A stretch of DNA of 64,000 nucleotides from Pseudomonas sp. MTM4. GTDB taxonomy: Bacteria; Pseudomonadota; Gammaproteobacteria; Pseudomonadales; Pseudomonadaceae. This document shows positions 31,903-44,147 of the stretch, one piece after another. The notes under the pieces were generated by a model, which saw only the letters and a program-made list of their open reading frames with translations, had not been told where the DNA came from and made no database searches. Both the position numbers and the translations under genes were made by a program. The DNA is taken from contig NZ_CP048411.1 in NCBI RefSeq assembly GCF_019355055.1, positions 1,798,001-1,862,000 of the forward strand. Direction: 5' to 3'. How positions within the stretch are numbered: the first letter of the stretch is position 1; each line of letters opens with the position of its first letter.

Positions 31903-34900
31903 TCAGTCGACCCAGACCCGCGCGTTGCGGAACATGCGCATCCAGCCACCGTCTTCCTGCCACTCATCTGGGCGCCAGGAGTTGGTCACGGCACGGAAGA
32001 CACGCTCCGGGTGCGGCATCATGATGGTCACGCGACCGTCGCGCGTGGTCAAACCTGTGATACCGCGCGGGGAGCCGCCAGGGTTGGCCGGATAACGCTC
32101 GGTGACCTTGCCATGGTTGTCCACGTAGCGCAGAGCAACGGTGCCGGATAGATCCGCCTCGAGCAGTGCTTCCTCGCTTTCGAACTCCGCATGCCCTTCC
32201 CCGTGCGCAATCGCGATCGGCAGACGCGAACCGGCCATGCCCTGAAGGAAGATCGACGGCGAATCCTGCACCTGGACCATGGCCACGCGCGCCTCGAACT
32301 GCTCGGAACGGTTGCGCACGAAGTGCGGCCAGGACTCGCTACCAGGCACCAGCTCGCGCAGATTGGAAAGCATCTGGCAACCGTTACAGATACCCAGGCC
32401 GAAGCTGTCGCTGCGCTCGAAGAAAGTGCTGAATTCCTCGCGCGCACGGCTGTTGAACAGGATCGACTTGGCCCAGCCTTCACCGGCGCCGAGCACGTCG
32501 CCATAGGAAAAACCGCCGCAGGCAACCAGGCCTTTGAAGCGTTCCAGGCTGATGCGTCCCGAGAGAATGTCACTCATGTGCACGTCCACAGCGGCGAAGC
32601 CGGCGCGGTCGAAAGCGGCCGCCATCTCGGTCTGGCCGTTAACGCCTTGCTCACGCAGGATCGCCACCTGCGGTCGCACGCCGCGCTTGATGTAGGGCGC
32701 GGCGATGTCCTGGTTGACGTCAAAGCTGAGCTTGACGTTGAGGCCGGGGTTGTCCTCTTCCAGCAGCGCATCGAATTCCTGATCGGCACACTCGACGTTG
32801 TCGCGCAGGCGCTGGATGCGATAGCTGGTCTCGCTCCACTGCTGTTGCAGTAGTCGGCGATCTCCACTGAACACTTCGCTGCCGGCAAGCCGGATCGAGA
32901 TGTAGCCATTGTTGGCTAGCTGGCCGATCACCGCCACGCAATCGCCGAGGCCGGCGGCGCTGAACTGTGCCAAGACGATTTCGGTATCGTCCTGGCGCAC
33001 CTGGATCACCGCGCCCAGCTCTTCGTTGAACAGCACTGCGGGGATTTCGTCCGCATCGTCCAGCAGAGCGTCCAGGTTCAGGTTCAGCCCGCAATGACCG
33101 GCAAAGGCCATTTCCAGCGCAGTGGTCAGCAGACCGCCGTCGGAACGGTCGTGATAGGCCTGCAGCAGGCCATCGGCATTCAACCCCTGGATCACCGCGA
33201 AGAACGCCTGCAGATCCTCAGCATCGTCGACGTCCGGCGCCTGGCGGCCGAGCTTGCCGTACACCTGGGCCAGGATCGAGCCGCCCATGCGGTGCTGGCC
33301 ACGGCCCAGGTCGATCAGGATCAGGTCGGTGGCGCCCTTGTCCAGCCGAAGCTGCGGCGTCAGAGTCTTGCGTACATCGATCACCGGCGCGAAGCCGGAG
33401 ACGACCAGCGACATGGGCGAGGTGACGCTCTTCTCGGCGCCGCCCTCACCCCAGCGGGTTTTCATCGACATCGAGTCCTTGCCCACCGGAATGGTCAGGC
33501 CCAGCTGCGGGCAGAGCTCCATGCCGACGGCTTTGACCGTGTCGTACAGCCGCGCGTCTTCACCCGGATGACCGGCGGCGGCCATCCAGTTGGCGGACAG
33601 CTTGATGTCGGACAGCTTCTCAATGCGCGCAGCGGCAAGGTTGGTCAGCGTCTCGCCGATGGCCATCCGTCCGGATGCTGGGGCGTCCAGCAGCGCCAGC
33701 GGCGTGCGCTCGCCCATGGCCATGGCTTCGCCAGTGTTGACGTCGTAGCTGGTGGTGGTCACGGCGCAGTCAGCCACCGGCACCTGCCAGGGGCCGACCA
33801 TCTGATCGCGCGCCACCATGCCGGTGATGCTGCGGTCGCCGATGGTGATCAGGAAGCTCTTGCTGGCTACCGCCGGATGGCGCAGCACCCGGCCAACGGC
33901 GTCATCCAGATAGACCGAGGCCGCGCTGAAATCATCACCCAGTTCGGCTTCGCGGTTGGCGCTGCGGTGCATGCGCGGCGTCTTGCCGAGCAGCACGTTG
34001 AGCGGCATGTCCACCGGCTTGTTGCCGAAATGGCTGTCGGCCACGGTCAGGTGCGGCTCTTCGGTAGCCTCGCCGACCACCGCGAATGGGCAGCGCTCGC
34101 GCTCGCAGATGGCCTTGAAACGCTCGAAATCAACGGCGTCCACCGAGAGCACGTAGCGCTCCTGGGATTCGTTGCACCAGATCTCGTGCGGCGCCATGCC
34201 CGGTTCGTCGTTGGGAATGTTGCGCAGATCGAAGCGGCCGCCACGGCCGGCATCGTTGACCAGCTCGGGGAAGGCATTGGACAGACCGCCCGCGCCGACG
34301 TCGTGGATGAACTTGATCGGGTTCTGTTCGCCCAGCTGCCAGCAGCGGTCGATCACTTCCTGGCAACGGCGCTCCATTTCCGGGTTGTCGCGCTGCACCG
34401 AGGCAAAATCCAGATCCGCCGAGCTGGCGCCGGTGGCCATGGAAGAGGCCGCACCGCCGCCGAGGCCAATCAGCATCGCCGGGCCGCCGAGCACGATCAG
34501 CTTGCCGCCGACCGAAATCTCGCCCTTCTGCACGTGATCTTCACGGATGTTGCCCAGGCCGCCGGCGAGCATGATCGGCTTGTGATAGCCGCGCACTTCT
34601 TCGCCGCGAGGGGTTTCGATGCTTTGCTCGAAGGTACGGAAATAGCCAGCCAGCGCCGGACGGCCGAATTCGTTGTTGAACGCGGCGCCGCCCAGCGGGC
34701 CTTCGATCATGATATCCAGCGGCGTGACGATGCGCTCGGGCTTGCCGTAGGGCTTTTCCCAGGGCTGCTCGAAATCGGGAATGTTCAGATTGGACACGGT
34801 GAAGCCGGTCAACCCAGCCTTGGGCTTGGAGCCGCGACCGGTGGCGCCTTCGTCACGAATCTCGCCGCCCGAACCGGTGGCTGCGCCGGGGAAGGGTGCG

Positions 34901-35799
34901 ATGGCGGTCGGGTGGTTGTGGGTTTCCACCTTCATCAGGATATGCACCGGCTGGCGGTGCGCGGCATATTCGCCGGTCGCGGCATCCGGGTAGAAACGCC
35001 CGGCCTCGTGGCCGACGATCACCGAGGCATTGTCCTTGTAGGCCGACAGCACGCCCTCGGAATGCATCTGGTAGGTGTTCTTGATCATGCCGAACAGGGA
35101 CTTGTCCTGGCTCTCGCCGTCGATGTCCCAGCTGGCGTTGAAGATTTTGTGCCGGCAATGCTCGGAGTTGGCCTGGGCGAACATCATCAGCTCGATGTCG
35201 TGGGGGTTGCGCCCCAGCCCTTCGAAGCTGGTCACCAGATAGTCGATTTCGTCATCGGCCAGGGCCAGGCCCAGCTCGACGTTGGCCTGCTCCAGCGCGG
35301 CTCGGCCACCGCCCAGCACATCCACCGCGGTGAGCGGCTTGGGCTGTGCGTGGCTGAACAAATTGGCGGCGTCTTCGAAGCGCTCGAGCACCAGCTGGGT
35401 CATGCGGTCATGCAGCGCAGCGGTGATCAGCTGTGCCTCGGCATCGCCAAGCTCGCCTTGTACGTAGAAAGCGATACCGCGTTCCAGGCGCTGGATTTTG
35501 CCGAGACCGCAGTTGTGGGCGATATCGCTGGCCTTGCTCGACCAGGACGAAATGGTGCCGAAACGCGGCACCACCAGGAACAGCCGGCCAGCCGGCTCCT
35601 GCACAGGGACGCTCGGGCCATACTTGAGCAGCCGGGCGAGCACTTGCTCCTCGTCCGCACCAAGCGTGCCGGATACTTCAGCGAAATGAGCGAACTCGGC
35701 ATACAGCCCGCTTACAGCGGGGACCTTCGCGGTCAGTTGTGCCAGGAGCTTGCCGTGACGGAAGGCGGAAAGAGCGGGAGCGCCGCGCAGGATCAACAT
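31903..35799 (-). CDS. purL: Phosphoribosylformylglycinamidine synthase
   Basis: Single-chain FGAM synthase of 1298 residues, the gamma-proteobacterial long form: N-terminal PurS-like part (1-150), two AIRS-type ATP-binding halves (for instance [29 protein letters not shown] region near 290 and [13 protein letters not shown] near 770), and a C-terminal class I glutamine amidotransferase domain with nucleophile Cys in [10 protein letters not shown] and His/Glu in AHGEGHAEF. Converts formyl-GAR to FGAM using glutamine. Stands alone between a terminator and an inverted repeat. Its length equals that recalled for P. aeruginosa. Confidence 0.98.
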   Translation of the reverse strand: MLILRGAPALSAFRHGKLLAQLTAKVPAVSGLYAEFAHFAEVSGTLGADEEQVLARLLKYGPSVPVQEPAGRLFLVVPRFGTISSWSSKASDIAHNCGLGKIQRLERGIAFYVQGELGDAEAQLITAALHDRMTQLVLERFEDAANLFSHAQPKPLTAVDVLGGGRAALEQANVELGLALADDEIDYLVTSFEGLGRNPHDIELMMFAQANSEHCRHKIFNASWDIDGESQDKSLFGMIKNTYQMHSEGVLSAYKDNASVIVGHEAGRFYPDAATGEYAAHRQPVHILMKVETHNHPTAIAPFPGAATGSGGEIRDEGATGRGSKPKAGLTGFTVSNLNIPDFEQPWEKPYGKPERIVTPLDIMIEGPLGGAAFNNEFGRPALAGYFRTFEQSIETPRGEEVRGYHKPIMLAGGLGNIREDHVQKGEISVGGKLIVLGGPAMLIGLGGGAASSMATGASSADLDFASVQRDNPEMERRCQEVIDRCWQLGEQNPIKFIHDVGAGGLSNAFPELVNDAGRGGRFDLRNIPNDEPGMAPHEIWCNESQERYVLSVDAVDFERFKAICERERCPFAVVGEATEEPHLTVADSHFGNKPVDMPLNVLLGKTPRMHRSANREAELGDDFSAASVYLDDAVGRVLRHPAVASKSFLITIGDRSITGMVARDQMVGPWQVPVADCAVTTTSYDVNTGEAMAMGERTPLALLDAPASGRMAIGETLTNLAAARIEKLSDIKLSANWMAAAGHPGEDARLYDTVKAVGMELCPQLGLTIPVGKDSMSMKTRWGEGGAEKSVTSPMSLVVSGFAPVIDVRKTLTPQLRLDKGATDLILIDLGRGQHRMGGSILAQVYGKLGRQAPDVDDAEDLQAFFAVIQGLNADGLLQAYHDRSDGGLLTTALEMAFAGHCGLNLNLDALLDDADEIPAVLFNEELGAVIQVRQDDTEIVLAQFSAAGLGDCVAVIGQLANNGYISIRLAGSEVFSGDRRLLQQQWSETSYRIQRLRDNVECADQEFDALLEEDNPGLNVKLSFDVNQDIAAPYIKRGVRPQVAILREQGVNGQTEMAAAFDRAGFAAVDVHMSDILSGRISLERFKGLVACGGFSYGDVLGAGEGWAKSILFNSRAREEFSTFFERSDSFGLGICNGCQMLSNLRELVPGSESWPHFVRNRSEQFEARVAMVQVQDSPSIFLQGMAGSRLPIAIAHGEGHAEFESEEALLEADLSGTVALRYVDNHGKVTERYPANPGGSPRGITGLTTRDGRVTIMMPHPERVFRAVTNSWRPDEWQEDGGWMRMFRNARVWVD

Positions 35800-35884
35800 C
35801 GTCGGAACAGCCTCGGAGAGGGAGCAGTCGGGCCGCGTATTCTAGCCTATGACGATGGGCAAGGGGCAGTTCTCAGGGTACGCC

Positions 35885-35963
35885 GTAGGGTGGGCCGGGC
35901 GGCGCTCCGCTTCAGCCCACCAAAGTCCAAAAGATCCAATGGGTGGGCTGAAGCCCACCCTAC
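35885..35963. repeat. 79-base inverted repeat, copy 2
   Basis: Starts GTAGGGTGGGC and ends GCCCACCCTAC. Same length as the copy at 15478 though the interior differs, with an additional GGGCGGCGCTCCGC insert in the left arm. Lies between purL and aapP, both transcribed toward the left. Confidence 0.83.
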
Positions 35964-35975
35964 CCTCGCTGCTCT

Positions 35976-36752
35976 TTAATGCAGTATCTGGCTTAAGAAC
36001 AGTTTCGTCCGCTCATTGACTGGGTTGGTAAAGAACACCTCTGGATCGGCTTGCTCAACGATCTCGCCTTTGTCCATGAAGATCACCCGGTCGGCCACGG
36101 TGCGGGCGAAGCCCATTTCGTGGGTCACGCAGAGCATGGTCATGCCGCTCTCGGCGAGGCCGACCATGGTATCCAGCACCTCCTTGACCATTTCCGGATC
36201 CAGCGCCGAAGTGGGTTCGTCGAACAGCATGATCTTGGGCTTCATACACAGGGCACGAGCGATGGCCACGCGTTGTTGCTGGCCGCCGGAAAGCTGCCCG
36301 GGAAATTTGTCAGCCTGTTCCGGAATGCGCACGCGCTCCAGGTAATGCATGGCGATCTCTTCCGCCTGGCGTCGCGGCAGCTTGCGCACCCACATGGGCG
36401 CCAGCGTGCAGTTCTGCAGCACCGTCAGGTGCGGGAACAGATTGAAATGCTGGAAAACCATGCCCACTTCGCTGCGAATCGCCTCGATCTGCTTGAGGTC
36501 GTTGGTCAGCTCCACGCCGTTGATCACGATGCGGCCCTTTTGGTGCTCTTCGAGCCTATTGAGGCAGCGAATAGTGGTCGATTTGCCCGAGCCGGAGGGC
36601 CCGCACAGCACGATTCGCTCGCCCTGGGTGACGCTCAGGTCGATGTCCTTGAGTACATGGAACTGGCCGAACCATTTGTTCACGTCCTGCATCTGGATGA
36701 CCGGTTCGCCGGAGCGCTCAGGCTGCCCGGCTTGCAGTGATGTATCGCTCAT
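35976..36752 (-). CDS. aapP: Amino-acid ABC transporter ATPase (AapP/BztD-like)
   Basis: ATP-hydrolysing subunit of a polar amino-acid importer. Walker [10 protein letters not shown] near residues 51-59, signature LSGGQQQR near 153, Walker [13 protein letters not shown] near 175, and the switch histidine in CVTHEMGF. 258 residues from ATG 36752, which has GGGGAG five bases before; 10 bases after the permease gene. The gene order binding protein, AapQ, AapM, AapP on the minus strand is that of the general L-amino-acid system. Confidence 0.94.
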   Translation of the reverse strand: MSDTSLQAGQPERSGEPVIQMQDVNKWFGQFHVLKDIDLSVTQGERIVLCGPSGSGKSTTIRCLNRLEEHQKGRIVINGVELTNDLKQIEAIRSEVGMVFQHFNLFPHLTVLQNCTLAPMWVRKLPRRQAEEIAMHYLERVRIPEQADKFPGQLSGGQQQRVAIARALCMKPKIMLFDEPTSALDPEMVKEVLDTMVGLAESGMTMLCVTHEMGFARTVADRVIFMDKGEIVEQADPEVFFTNPVNERTKLFLSQILH

Positions 36753-36762
36753 GGTGTCTCCC

Positions 36763-37860
36763 CTAAGTCCGGTGGCTGGTGTCGAGCTTGCGCTCCAGGT
36801 GCATGGAATAGCGCGACATGCCGAAACAGAAAATCCAGTAAACCAGCGCGGCAAAGACGTAACCCTCGGTGGACATGCCGAGCCAGGCAGGATCCGAAGT
36901 TGCGCGTTTGATGCTGTTGAGGAAGTCGAACAGGCCGATGATGATCACCAGGCTGGTGTCCTTGAACAGCGCAATGAAGGTGTTGACGATGCCGGGAATG
37001 ACCATCTTCAGCGCCTGCGGCAGGATCACCAGGACCATGCTGCGCCAGTAGCCCAGACCCATCGCCGCCGCCGCTTCGTATTGGCCCTTGGGTATCGCCT
37101 GCAGACCGCCGCGTACCACTTCTGCGATGTAGGCGGCCTCGAAGAAGATCACCATCACCATGGCCCGCATCAGCTTGTCGAGGTTCATCTCCTCGGGCAG
37201 GAACAGCGGCAGCATGACCGATGACATGAACAGCACGGTGATCAGCGGCACGCCGCGCCAGAATTCGATGAAGGTGACACACAGCACACGGATCGCCGGC
37301 ATGTCCGAACGCCGCCCCAGCGCCAATAGGATGCCCATCGGCAAAGCGCCAGCAATGCCCACCGCGGCGATCACGATGGTCAGCATCAACCCGCCCCAGC
37401 GCGACGTCGGAACCGTTTCCAGACCGAAGAAGCCGCCGTGCAGCAGCCAGTAGGCCAGCAACGGATAGAGCAACAGATAGCCGATGCCGTAATGCACCTT
37501 GCGCGGCATCTGCCGGAGGAACAGAGGCGCCGCACCGAGAATCGCCAGCCAGGCGGCGGTATCCACCCGCCAGCGCAGCTCCGTCGGGTAGAAGCCGTAC
37601 ATGAACTGACTGAAACGCGTTTGGATGAACACCCAGCACGCGCCCTCCCGGCTGCAGTCGGCGCGCGTCTCGCCGGTCCAGTCAGCCTTGATGATGGCCC
37701 AGTCGATGATCGGCGGGACGATCACCCAGATCAGATACAAGCCGACCAGCGTCATCAACGTATTGATCCAGCTGGAAAATAGATTGGCCCGTAGCCAACC
37801 GACCACGCCGATGTTGCGCGAAGGTGCCGGCAGGTCAGGCTTGAAAATATGAGTCGTCAT
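36763..37860 (-). CDS. aapM: Amino-acid ABC transporter permease (AapM-like)
   Basis: 365-residue inner-membrane permease. The first half has long helices joined by a periplasmic part with [10 protein letters not shown]; the second half holds the core permease domain, with the EAA loop [23 protein letters not shown] near residue 240 and [10 protein letters not shown]. The extended N-terminus is characteristic of AapM/BztC and separates it from HisM-type permeases. Ten bases separate it from aapQ upstream and aapP downstream. Confidence 0.93.
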   Translation of the reverse strand: MTTHIFKPDLPAPSRNIGVVGWLRANLFSSWINTLMTLVGLYLIWVIVPPIIDWAIIKADWTGETRADCSREGACWVFIQTRFSQFMYGFYPTELRWRVDTAAWLAILGAAPLFLRQMPRKVHYGIGYLLLYPLLAYWLLHGGFFGLETVPTSRWGGLMLTIVIAAVGIAGALPMGILLALGRRSDMPAIRVLCVTFIEFWRGVPLITVLFMSSVMLPLFLPEEMNLDKLMRAMVMVIFFEAAYIAEVVRGGLQAIPKGQYEAAAAMGLGYWRSMVLVILPQALKMVIPGIVNTFIALFKDTSLVIIIGLFDFLNSIKRATSDPAWLGMSTEGYVFAALVYWIFCFGMSRYSMHLERKLDTSHRT

Positions 37861-37870
37861 GAGCCTGCCC

Positions 37871-39055
37871 TCACCGTTCGATCAGCGCGATGCGCTTGTT
37901 GTACCAGTTCATCAGCAGCGAAATGCTGATGCTGATAGCCAAGTAAACGCTCATGGTGATTGCCATGGTTTCGATCGCCTGACCGGTCTGGTTGAGCACC
38001 GTGCCAGCGAACAGCGAGACCATGTCGGGGTAGCCGATGGCGGCCGCCAGCGAGGAGTTCTTCGCCAGATTGAGGTACTGGCTGGTCAACGGCGGGATGA
38101 TCACGCGCAAGGCCTGCGGCACGATGACCAGCCGCAGCACCCGACTAGGTCGCAGCCCCAGCGAAGCGGCCGCTTCGGTCTGGCCATGGCTCACCGATTG
38201 AATGCCGGCGCGCACGGTTTCGCCGATGAAAGCTGCCGTGTAGATCGACAGTGCCAGCACGATGGACACAAGTTCGGGAATCACCACCCAGCCGCCACGA
38301 ATGTTGAAGCGTTGCAGTTCCGGAATCTCCCAGAGGAACGGCCCGCCAAACACCAGTGCACACAGCCCTGGAATCCCGAGGAACAATCCGAGACTGGTCC
38401 AGAACACTGGAAATGACTGCCCCGTGGCATGACGCCGGGCCCGCTCCCAGCGGTTGAGCAGGACGATGGCCGCCAATGCTAGGAACATCGCGATCCAGAA
38501 CGGCCAGAAACCTTCCCCCGCGCTCGGCGAAGGCATCTGTATGCCCCGGTTGTTGACGAAGATGATGTCCCACAGGGACAGGCTGTCGCGCGGCCCGGGC
38601 AAAGGGGCCAGCACAGCGAAATAGACGAAGAATATCTGCAGCAGCGGCGGAATGTTGCGGAAGATCTCGATATAAACAGTGGCGATCTGGCGGATCAGCC
38701 AGTTCGGCGACAATCGGCCTATTCCGAGAATGAAGCCGATGATAGTCGCCAGAATGATGCCGACTACGCTCACCAGCAGCGTATTGAGCAGACCGACCCA
38801 AAAGACCCGGCCGTATGAGTCGCTTTCGCTGTAGTCGATCAGGTGCTGAGGGATGCCGAAGCCGGCGGCGTTGTCGAGAAATCCGAAACCGGAATTGATG
38901 CCCCGGTGGGCAAGATTGGTCTGGGTGTTGTGAAACAGAAACCAGCCGATCGCGATGACAGTAATAACGGCGATGACCTGGAACAGCCAGGCACGCGCCT
39001 GTGGATCCGTGAGCAGCGAGCCGCGCGCCGCCCCCGATTTGGCAATGGTTCGCAT
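37871..39055 (-). CDS. aapQ: Amino-acid ABC transporter permease (AapQ-like)
   Basis: 394-residue permease pairing with AapM. Core features: IEIFRNIPPLLQIFF near residue 130 and an EAA loop GETVRAGIQSVSHGQTEAAASLGL near 290, plus the long periplasmic loop typical of AapQ. ATG 39055 has GAGG seven bases upstream; the TTG just before is less likely. 88 bases from aapJ. Confidence 0.93.
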   Translation of the reverse strand: MRTIAKSGAARGSLLTDPQARAWLFQVIAVITVIAIGWFLFHNTQTNLAHRGINSGFGFLDNAAGFGIPQHLIDYSESDSYGRVFWVGLLNTLLVSVVGIILATIIGFILGIGRLSPNWLIRQIATVYIEIFRNIPPLLQIFFVYFAVLAPLPGPRDSLSLWDIIFVNNRGIQMPSPSAGEGFWPFWIAMFLALAAIVLLNRWERARRHATGQSFPVFWTSLGLFLGIPGLCALVFGGPFLWEIPELQRFNIRGGWVVIPELVSIVLALSIYTAAFIGETVRAGIQSVSHGQTEAAASLGLRPSRVLRLVIVPQALRVIIPPLTSQYLNLAKNSSLAAAIGYPDMVSLFAGTVLNQTGQAIETMAITMSVYLAISISISLLMNWYNKRIALIER

Positions 39056-39143
39056 CAAGAAACCTCATTCGGCGGCGCCGGTACGAGCGCACCGGTATCG
39101 CTCATCCTTGAAACAAGGCCGACTATGCGCCGGCCCGGCTCGA

Positions 39144-40172
39144 TCAACGCACCGGCGGTGCGTATTGGAGGCCCCCATTGTTCCAGAGCGCATTCAGCCC
39201 GCGTTCGATCTTCAGCTCACTACCGGAGCCGATGTTGCGCTCGAACACTTCGCCGTAGTTGCCGACTTGCTTGACGATCTGCACTGCCCAGTCCTTCGGC
39301 AACTTCAGATCCTTGCCATATTCGCCTTCAGCACCGAGCAGACGCGCAACATCCGGGTTCTTGGTGTTTTTCGCGGTGTCCTCGACGTTCGCCGCCGTAA
39401 CGCCAAGCTCTTCGGCATTGATCATGGCGAAGAGTGACCAGCGCACGATATCGAACCACTCCTCATCACCTTGGCGCACCGCAGGGCCGAGCGGCTCCTT
39501 GGAGATGACTTCCGGCAGCACGATGTAATCGTCCGGCTTGGCCAGCTTGATGCGCTGGGCATAGAGCTGGGATTGGTCGGAGGTGAGCACGTCGCAGCGT
39601 CCGGACTCCAGCGACTTGGCGCTCTCATCCGAGGTGTCGTAAGTGATGGGTGTGTAGTTGAGGCTGTTGGCGCGGAAATAGTCGGAGAGGTTCAGTTCGG
39701 TGGTGGTGCCAGCCTGGATGCACACAGTGGCGCCATCGAGTTCTTTGGCGCTGGACACGCCGAGCTCCTTGTTCACCAGAAAGCCCTGGCCATCGTAGTA
39801 GGTGACGCCGGTAAAATTCAGCCCCATCGCCGAGTCGCGCGAACTGGTCCAGGTGGTGTTGCGCGACAGCACGTCGACTTCACCCGATTGCAGTGCGGTG
39901 AAGCGCTCCTTGGCGGTCAGCGGGCTGAACTTCACCTTGCTCGCATCGCCAAATACCGCAGCCGCTACCGCGCGGCAGACATCCACATCGATTCCCTTGT
40001 ACTCGCCCTTGGCGTCGGCATATGAAAAGCCCGGCAACCCGTCGCTGATACCGCACTGCACGAAGCCCTTGCTTTTCACGGCATCCAGGGTCGCCCCTGC
40101 CTGAGCCAAGCCGCTGGCGCCCAAAAGTGTCGCGGCACCAAGCACGGCCAGTGTGGATTTAACCCTTGTCAT
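39144..40172 (-). CDS. aapJ: Amino-acid ABC transporter periplasmic binding protein (AapJ-like)
   Basis: 342-residue solute-binding protein with signal peptide ending GLAQAG (about residue 26). Family 3 binding-protein features: GFVQCGISDGLPGFSYADAKGEYKGIDVDVCRAVAAAVFG (residues about 36-75 overall) and the ligand-contact region SRNTTWTSSRDSAMGLNF. First gene of the importer operon; AapJ-type proteins bind many L-amino acids, so specificity is broad by family. Confidence 0.94.
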   Translation of the reverse strand: MTRVKSTLAVLGAATLLGASGLAQAGATLDAVKSKGFVQCGISDGLPGFSYADAKGEYKGIDVDVCRAVAAAVFGDASKVKFSPLTAKERFTALQSGEVDVLSRNTTWTSSRDSAMGLNFTGVTYYDGQGFLVNKELGVSSAKELDGATVCIQAGTTTELNLSDYFRANSLNYTPITYDTSDESAKSLESGRCDVLTSDQSQLYAQRIKLAKPDDYIVLPEVISKEPLGPAVRQGDEEWFDIVRWSLFAMINAEELGVTAANVEDTAKNTKNPDVARLLGAEGEYGKDLKLPKDWAVQIVKQVGNYGEVFERNIGSGSELKIERGLNALWNNGGLQYAPPVR

Positions 40173-41168
<996 letters not shown>

Positions 41169-41372
41169 TCGGCAAGACAGGCGAGCGCGCAGCTGAAGAA
41201 AATGTGATGCCGCGCGCCTGTCCTGATCACAAAACAAGGCTACGCTTGGGGTTGGTAGAACAAACTCGATGCGCCTGCCATTGCAACGCACATCGCGGCC
41301 AGACGAAGCCGACCCTGCCGGTCATTACAAGGCCCTTGCGATAGCCATGACGAATAAGCCTTCCAGCCGGAT

Positions 41373-42317
41373 ATGGCAGCAATGAAGCTTGCCGAACGGC
41401 GGGCCGAGATGCGGCACCTCAAACAGGCGCGCCTTCTGGAGCATGTCGACGAACCCTGCCTGCGGCTGATGCAGGAGGCTTTCGAGCCGTGCACGCTCGC
41501 CGCCGGAGACGTTCTGCTCACGCCGCTGGAGCACAATCAATATCTTTACCTGGTTCTCAGTGGCGAACTCGCCGTTCACCTCGACTCGCTCGATAGCCCA
41601 CCCGTACGCGCCATTGGACCTGGCGATTGCGCCGGCGAAATCAGCTTCATGGACAATCTGCCGCCATCGGCTTACGTCGTTGCGCTCGAGTCTTCGGAAC
41701 TACTGCGGCTTCATCGCCGCTCGATGCCGCTGCTGACGCGGTCGCCCAGACTGATGCAAAACCTTGCCGAGCTGCTTTGCCAGCGTGTTCGCCTGAGCGA
41801 TCGTTTGATCATCAACAGTGAGCAGAATGCCAACGTCGACACCCTGACCGGCTCTTTCAACCGCCGCTGGCTGGAACATATTTATAACCGCGAGAGCACC
41901 CGCTGCGCCTTCAACGGCCAACCGCTGTCGCTCCTGATGCTCGACGTCGACCGGTTCAAGGATTACAACGACCGACACGGACATCTGGCTGGCGACCATG
42001 CGCTTTGCCTTGTGGTCGACACGCTTGGGAAGTTGCTCCGTCCGAGCGACAGCCTGGTGCGCTACGGAGGCGAGGAGTTTGTGATCCTGCTTCCCGATAT
42101 GGGACTGGACGATGCACGCAACGTTGGCGAACGCCTGCGCCAGAGCCTCGATGAAATCACTTCGTTCCGCTCGCCGATCGGCACGCTGCCGGGCGTCACG
42201 ATTTCTATCGGCGTCGCGCCGATGCAACCCAATGACGATTTGAAAAGGCTGATCCAGATCGCCGACCAGGCGCTTTATCAGGCCAAGGCGCAAGGACGAA
42301 ACTGCGTCTGCGGCTGA
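41373..42317 (+). CDS. Diguanylate cyclase with N-terminal cyclic-nucleotide-binding-like domain
   Basis: 314 residues: a cNMP-binding (CAP_ED) beta-roll at about 20-125 (PLEHNQYLYLVLSGELAVHL, GPGDCAGEISFMDN) and a GGDEF domain at about 155-310. The active loop is GGEEF at 232-236; the inhibitory-site motif RxxD is RPSD at 223-226, five residues before it. Catalysis and product feedback should both be possible. The phosphate-binding cassette of true cAMP receptors (RTA) is replaced by LPPSAYV, so ligand binding is uncertain. Alternative ATG three codons on. No signal or membrane segment. Confidence 0.92.
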   Translation: MAAMKLAERRAEMRHLKQARLLEHVDEPCLRLMQEAFEPCTLAAGDVLLTPLEHNQYLYLVLSGELAVHLDSLDSPPVRAIGPGDCAGEISFMDNLPPSAYVVALESSELLRLHRRSMPLLTRSPRLMQNLAELLCQRVRLSDRLIINSEQNANVDTLTGSFNRRWLEHIYNRESTRCAFNGQPLSLLMLDVDRFKDYNDRHGHLAGDHALCLVVDTLGKLLRPSDSLVRYGGEEFVILLPDMGLDDARNVGERLRQSLDEITSFRSPIGTLPGVTISIGVAPMQPNDDLKRLIQIADQALYQAKAQGRNCVCG

Positions 42318-42415
42318 CGAGCGGGCAACTGCGATGGCGGCTCAGAGCAAGTCTTCGCCGTATCTGCTTCTTGCATTACACTGGCGGGCGAACCTTATAG
42401 ACAGAGACGGAAACC

Positions 42416-43828
42416 GTGCTCAAAGCACTCAAGAAAATTTTTGGCAAAGGTCCGGCAGAGCTACCAGCCGCCCAGCCTGCCAGCGACACCTCGACACCTA
42501 TCGACACTCCTCGCCCTGCGCGCCCTGAAACAACCGAGCAGTCGGTCGACGCAGCAGCAGCGCCCAAGCCTCGCCGAGAGCGCTCACGCAAACCCGCAGC
42601 ACCGCCCGCCCCCGCCTGGAAACTGGAAGACTTCCAGGTCGAACCGGCCGAAGGCAAAACGCGCTTTCATGACTTCAAACTCGCCCCGGAACTGATGCAC
42701 GCCATTCACGACCTGGGTTTCCCGTATTGCACGCCGATCCAGGCACAGGTTCTGGGGTTCACACTCAAAGGCCGCGATGCAATCGGTCGCGCACAGACCG
42801 GCACCGGCAAAACTGCGGCCTTCCTGATTTCCACCATCACCCAGCTGTTGCAGACGCCGCCGCCCAGCGACCGTTACATGGGTGAGCCGCGGGCGCTGAT
42901 CATTGCGCCGACCCGCGAACTGGTGGTGCAGATTGCCAACGACGCACTGAACCTGACCAAGTACACCGGCTTGAACGTGATGAGCTTTGTCGGCGGCATG
43001 GACTTCGACAAGCAACTCAAGGCGCTGGAGTCCCGCTACTGCGACATTCTGGTGGCTACACCGGGACGCCTGCTGGACTTCAACCAACGAGGCGAAGTGC
43101 ATCTGGACATGGTCGAAGTGCTGGTACTCGACGAAGCCGACCGCATGCTCGACATGGGCTTCATCCCCCAGGTTCGCCAGATCATTCGCCAGACGCCACC
43201 CAAGAGCGAGCGCCAGACGCTACTGTTTTCCGCCACCTTTACCGACGACGTGATGAACCTCGCCAAGCAGTGGACCACCGATCCGGCGATCGTCGAGATC
43301 GAAGCGGTTAACGTTGCGAGTGATACGGTCGAGCAACACGTTTATGCCGTAGCGGGCAGTGACAAGTACAAGCTGCTCTACAACCTGATCACTCAGAACG
43401 ACTGGACCCGCGTGATGGTGTTCGCCAACCGCAAGGACGAGGTACGCCGTATCGAGGAGCGCCTCACCCGTGACGGTATCAGCGCCGTGCAGATGTCCGG
43501 TGACGTGCCCCAACACAAGCGAATCCGCGCACTGGAAGGTTTCCGCGAGGGCAAGATTCGCGTCATGGTGGCAACCGACGTAGCCGGACGCGGCATCCAT
43601 GTCGACGGCATCAGCCACGTGATCAACTTCACTCTGCCGGAAGTACCTGACGACTACGTGCATCGTATCGGACGCACCGGTCGAGCCGGCGCCAGCGGCA
43701 CCTCGATCAGCTTTGCCGGCGAGGATGACGCCTTCGCCCTGCCGGCCATCGAAGCATTGCTGGGCCGCAGCATCAGCTGTGAAATGCCACCCGCAGAGCT
43801 CCTGGCGCCCGTTCCGGCCAAGCGCTGA
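42416..43828 (+). CDS. rhlB: DEAD-box ATP-dependent RNA helicase, RhlB type
   Basis: 470-residue DEAD-box protein. A disordered, basic and Ala/Pro-rich N-terminal extension (residues 1-75) precedes motif Q ([10 protein letters not shown]), motif I AQTGTGKT at 126-133, DEAD in [16 protein letters not shown], and [10 protein letters not shown]. RhlB unwinds RNA with the degradosome. The pseudomonad form carries such an extension. Start is GTG 42416; no earlier start fits. Followed by a strong terminator. Confidence 0.93.
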   Translation: MLKALKKIFGKGPAELPAAQPASDTSTPIDTPRPARPETTEQSVDAAAAPKPRRERSRKPAAPPAPAWKLEDFQVEPAEGKTRFHDFKLAPELMHAIHDLGFPYCTPIQAQVLGFTLKGRDAIGRAQTGTGKTAAFLISTITQLLQTPPPSDRYMGEPRALIIAPTRELVVQIANDALNLTKYTGLNVMSFVGGMDFDKQLKALESRYCDILVATPGRLLDFNQRGEVHLDMVEVLVLDEADRMLDMGFIPQVRQIIRQTPPKSERQTLLFSATFTDDVMNLAKQWTTDPAIVEIEAVNVASDTVEQHVYAVAGSDKYKLLYNLITQNDWTRVMVFANRKDEVRRIEERLTRDGISAVQMSGDVPQHKRIRALEGFREGKIRVMVATDVAGRGIHVDGISHVINFTLPEVPDDYVHRIGRTGRAGASGTSISFAGEDDAFALPAIEALLGRSISCEMPPAELLAPVPAKR

Positions 43829-43842
43829 GTACCTCAGAAAGC

Positions 43843-43876
43843 GAAAAGGCGAAGCCGCTGCGGCTTCGCCTTTTTT
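43843..43876 (+). terminator. Terminator after rhlB
   Basis: Stem AAAAGGCGAAGCCGC / GCGGCTTCGCCTTTT with a two-base loop and a T run, 15 bases after the stop. Confidence 0.93.
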
Positions 43877-43980
43877 ATGCCCGAATTGCCCTGTCACTGC
43901 AGTCGAACTGACGCAAATCACCCATCAAGTCCTATAAGCACCTACAGTAAAGGAAACCCTTCACAGCAGGAGCCAAGCAT

Positions 43981-44145
43981 ATGGTCGACATCGACACCAT
44001 GCTGATACTAATCATCGCGAGCTTCATCCTGATGGGCGCCGGCTTCAACTTTCGCGAGCGGGGATGGGGTGTCGCGCTACTCGGGCTGGGCATCCTGTCG
44101 ATGCTTTCCACCCTGTTCTACAAACTGCAGATCACCTTCGGCTGA
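43981..44145 (+). CDS. 54-residue membrane protein of unknown function
   Basis: A short ORF with ATG preceded by AGGAG at eight bases. The protein has two hydrophobic helices, residues 7-22 (MLILIIASFILMGAG) and 31-46 (GVALLGLGILSMLSTL), joined by a short charged loop FNFRERG, a hairpin topology. It ends two bases before moaE, which is on the other strand. I do not recognise the family; codon use and the ribosome site favour a real gene. Confidence 0.6.
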   Translation: MVDIDTMLILIIASFILMGAGFNFRERGWGVALLGLGILSMLSTLFYKLQITFG

Positions 44146-44147
44146 CG

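Noticed and set aside
33094..35979. 961-codon open frame opposite purL
   Set aside because: It is the antisense shadow of a highly GC-rich gene: Gly/Ala/His/Arg-rich composition and no family motif, while the minus strand is certain PurL.
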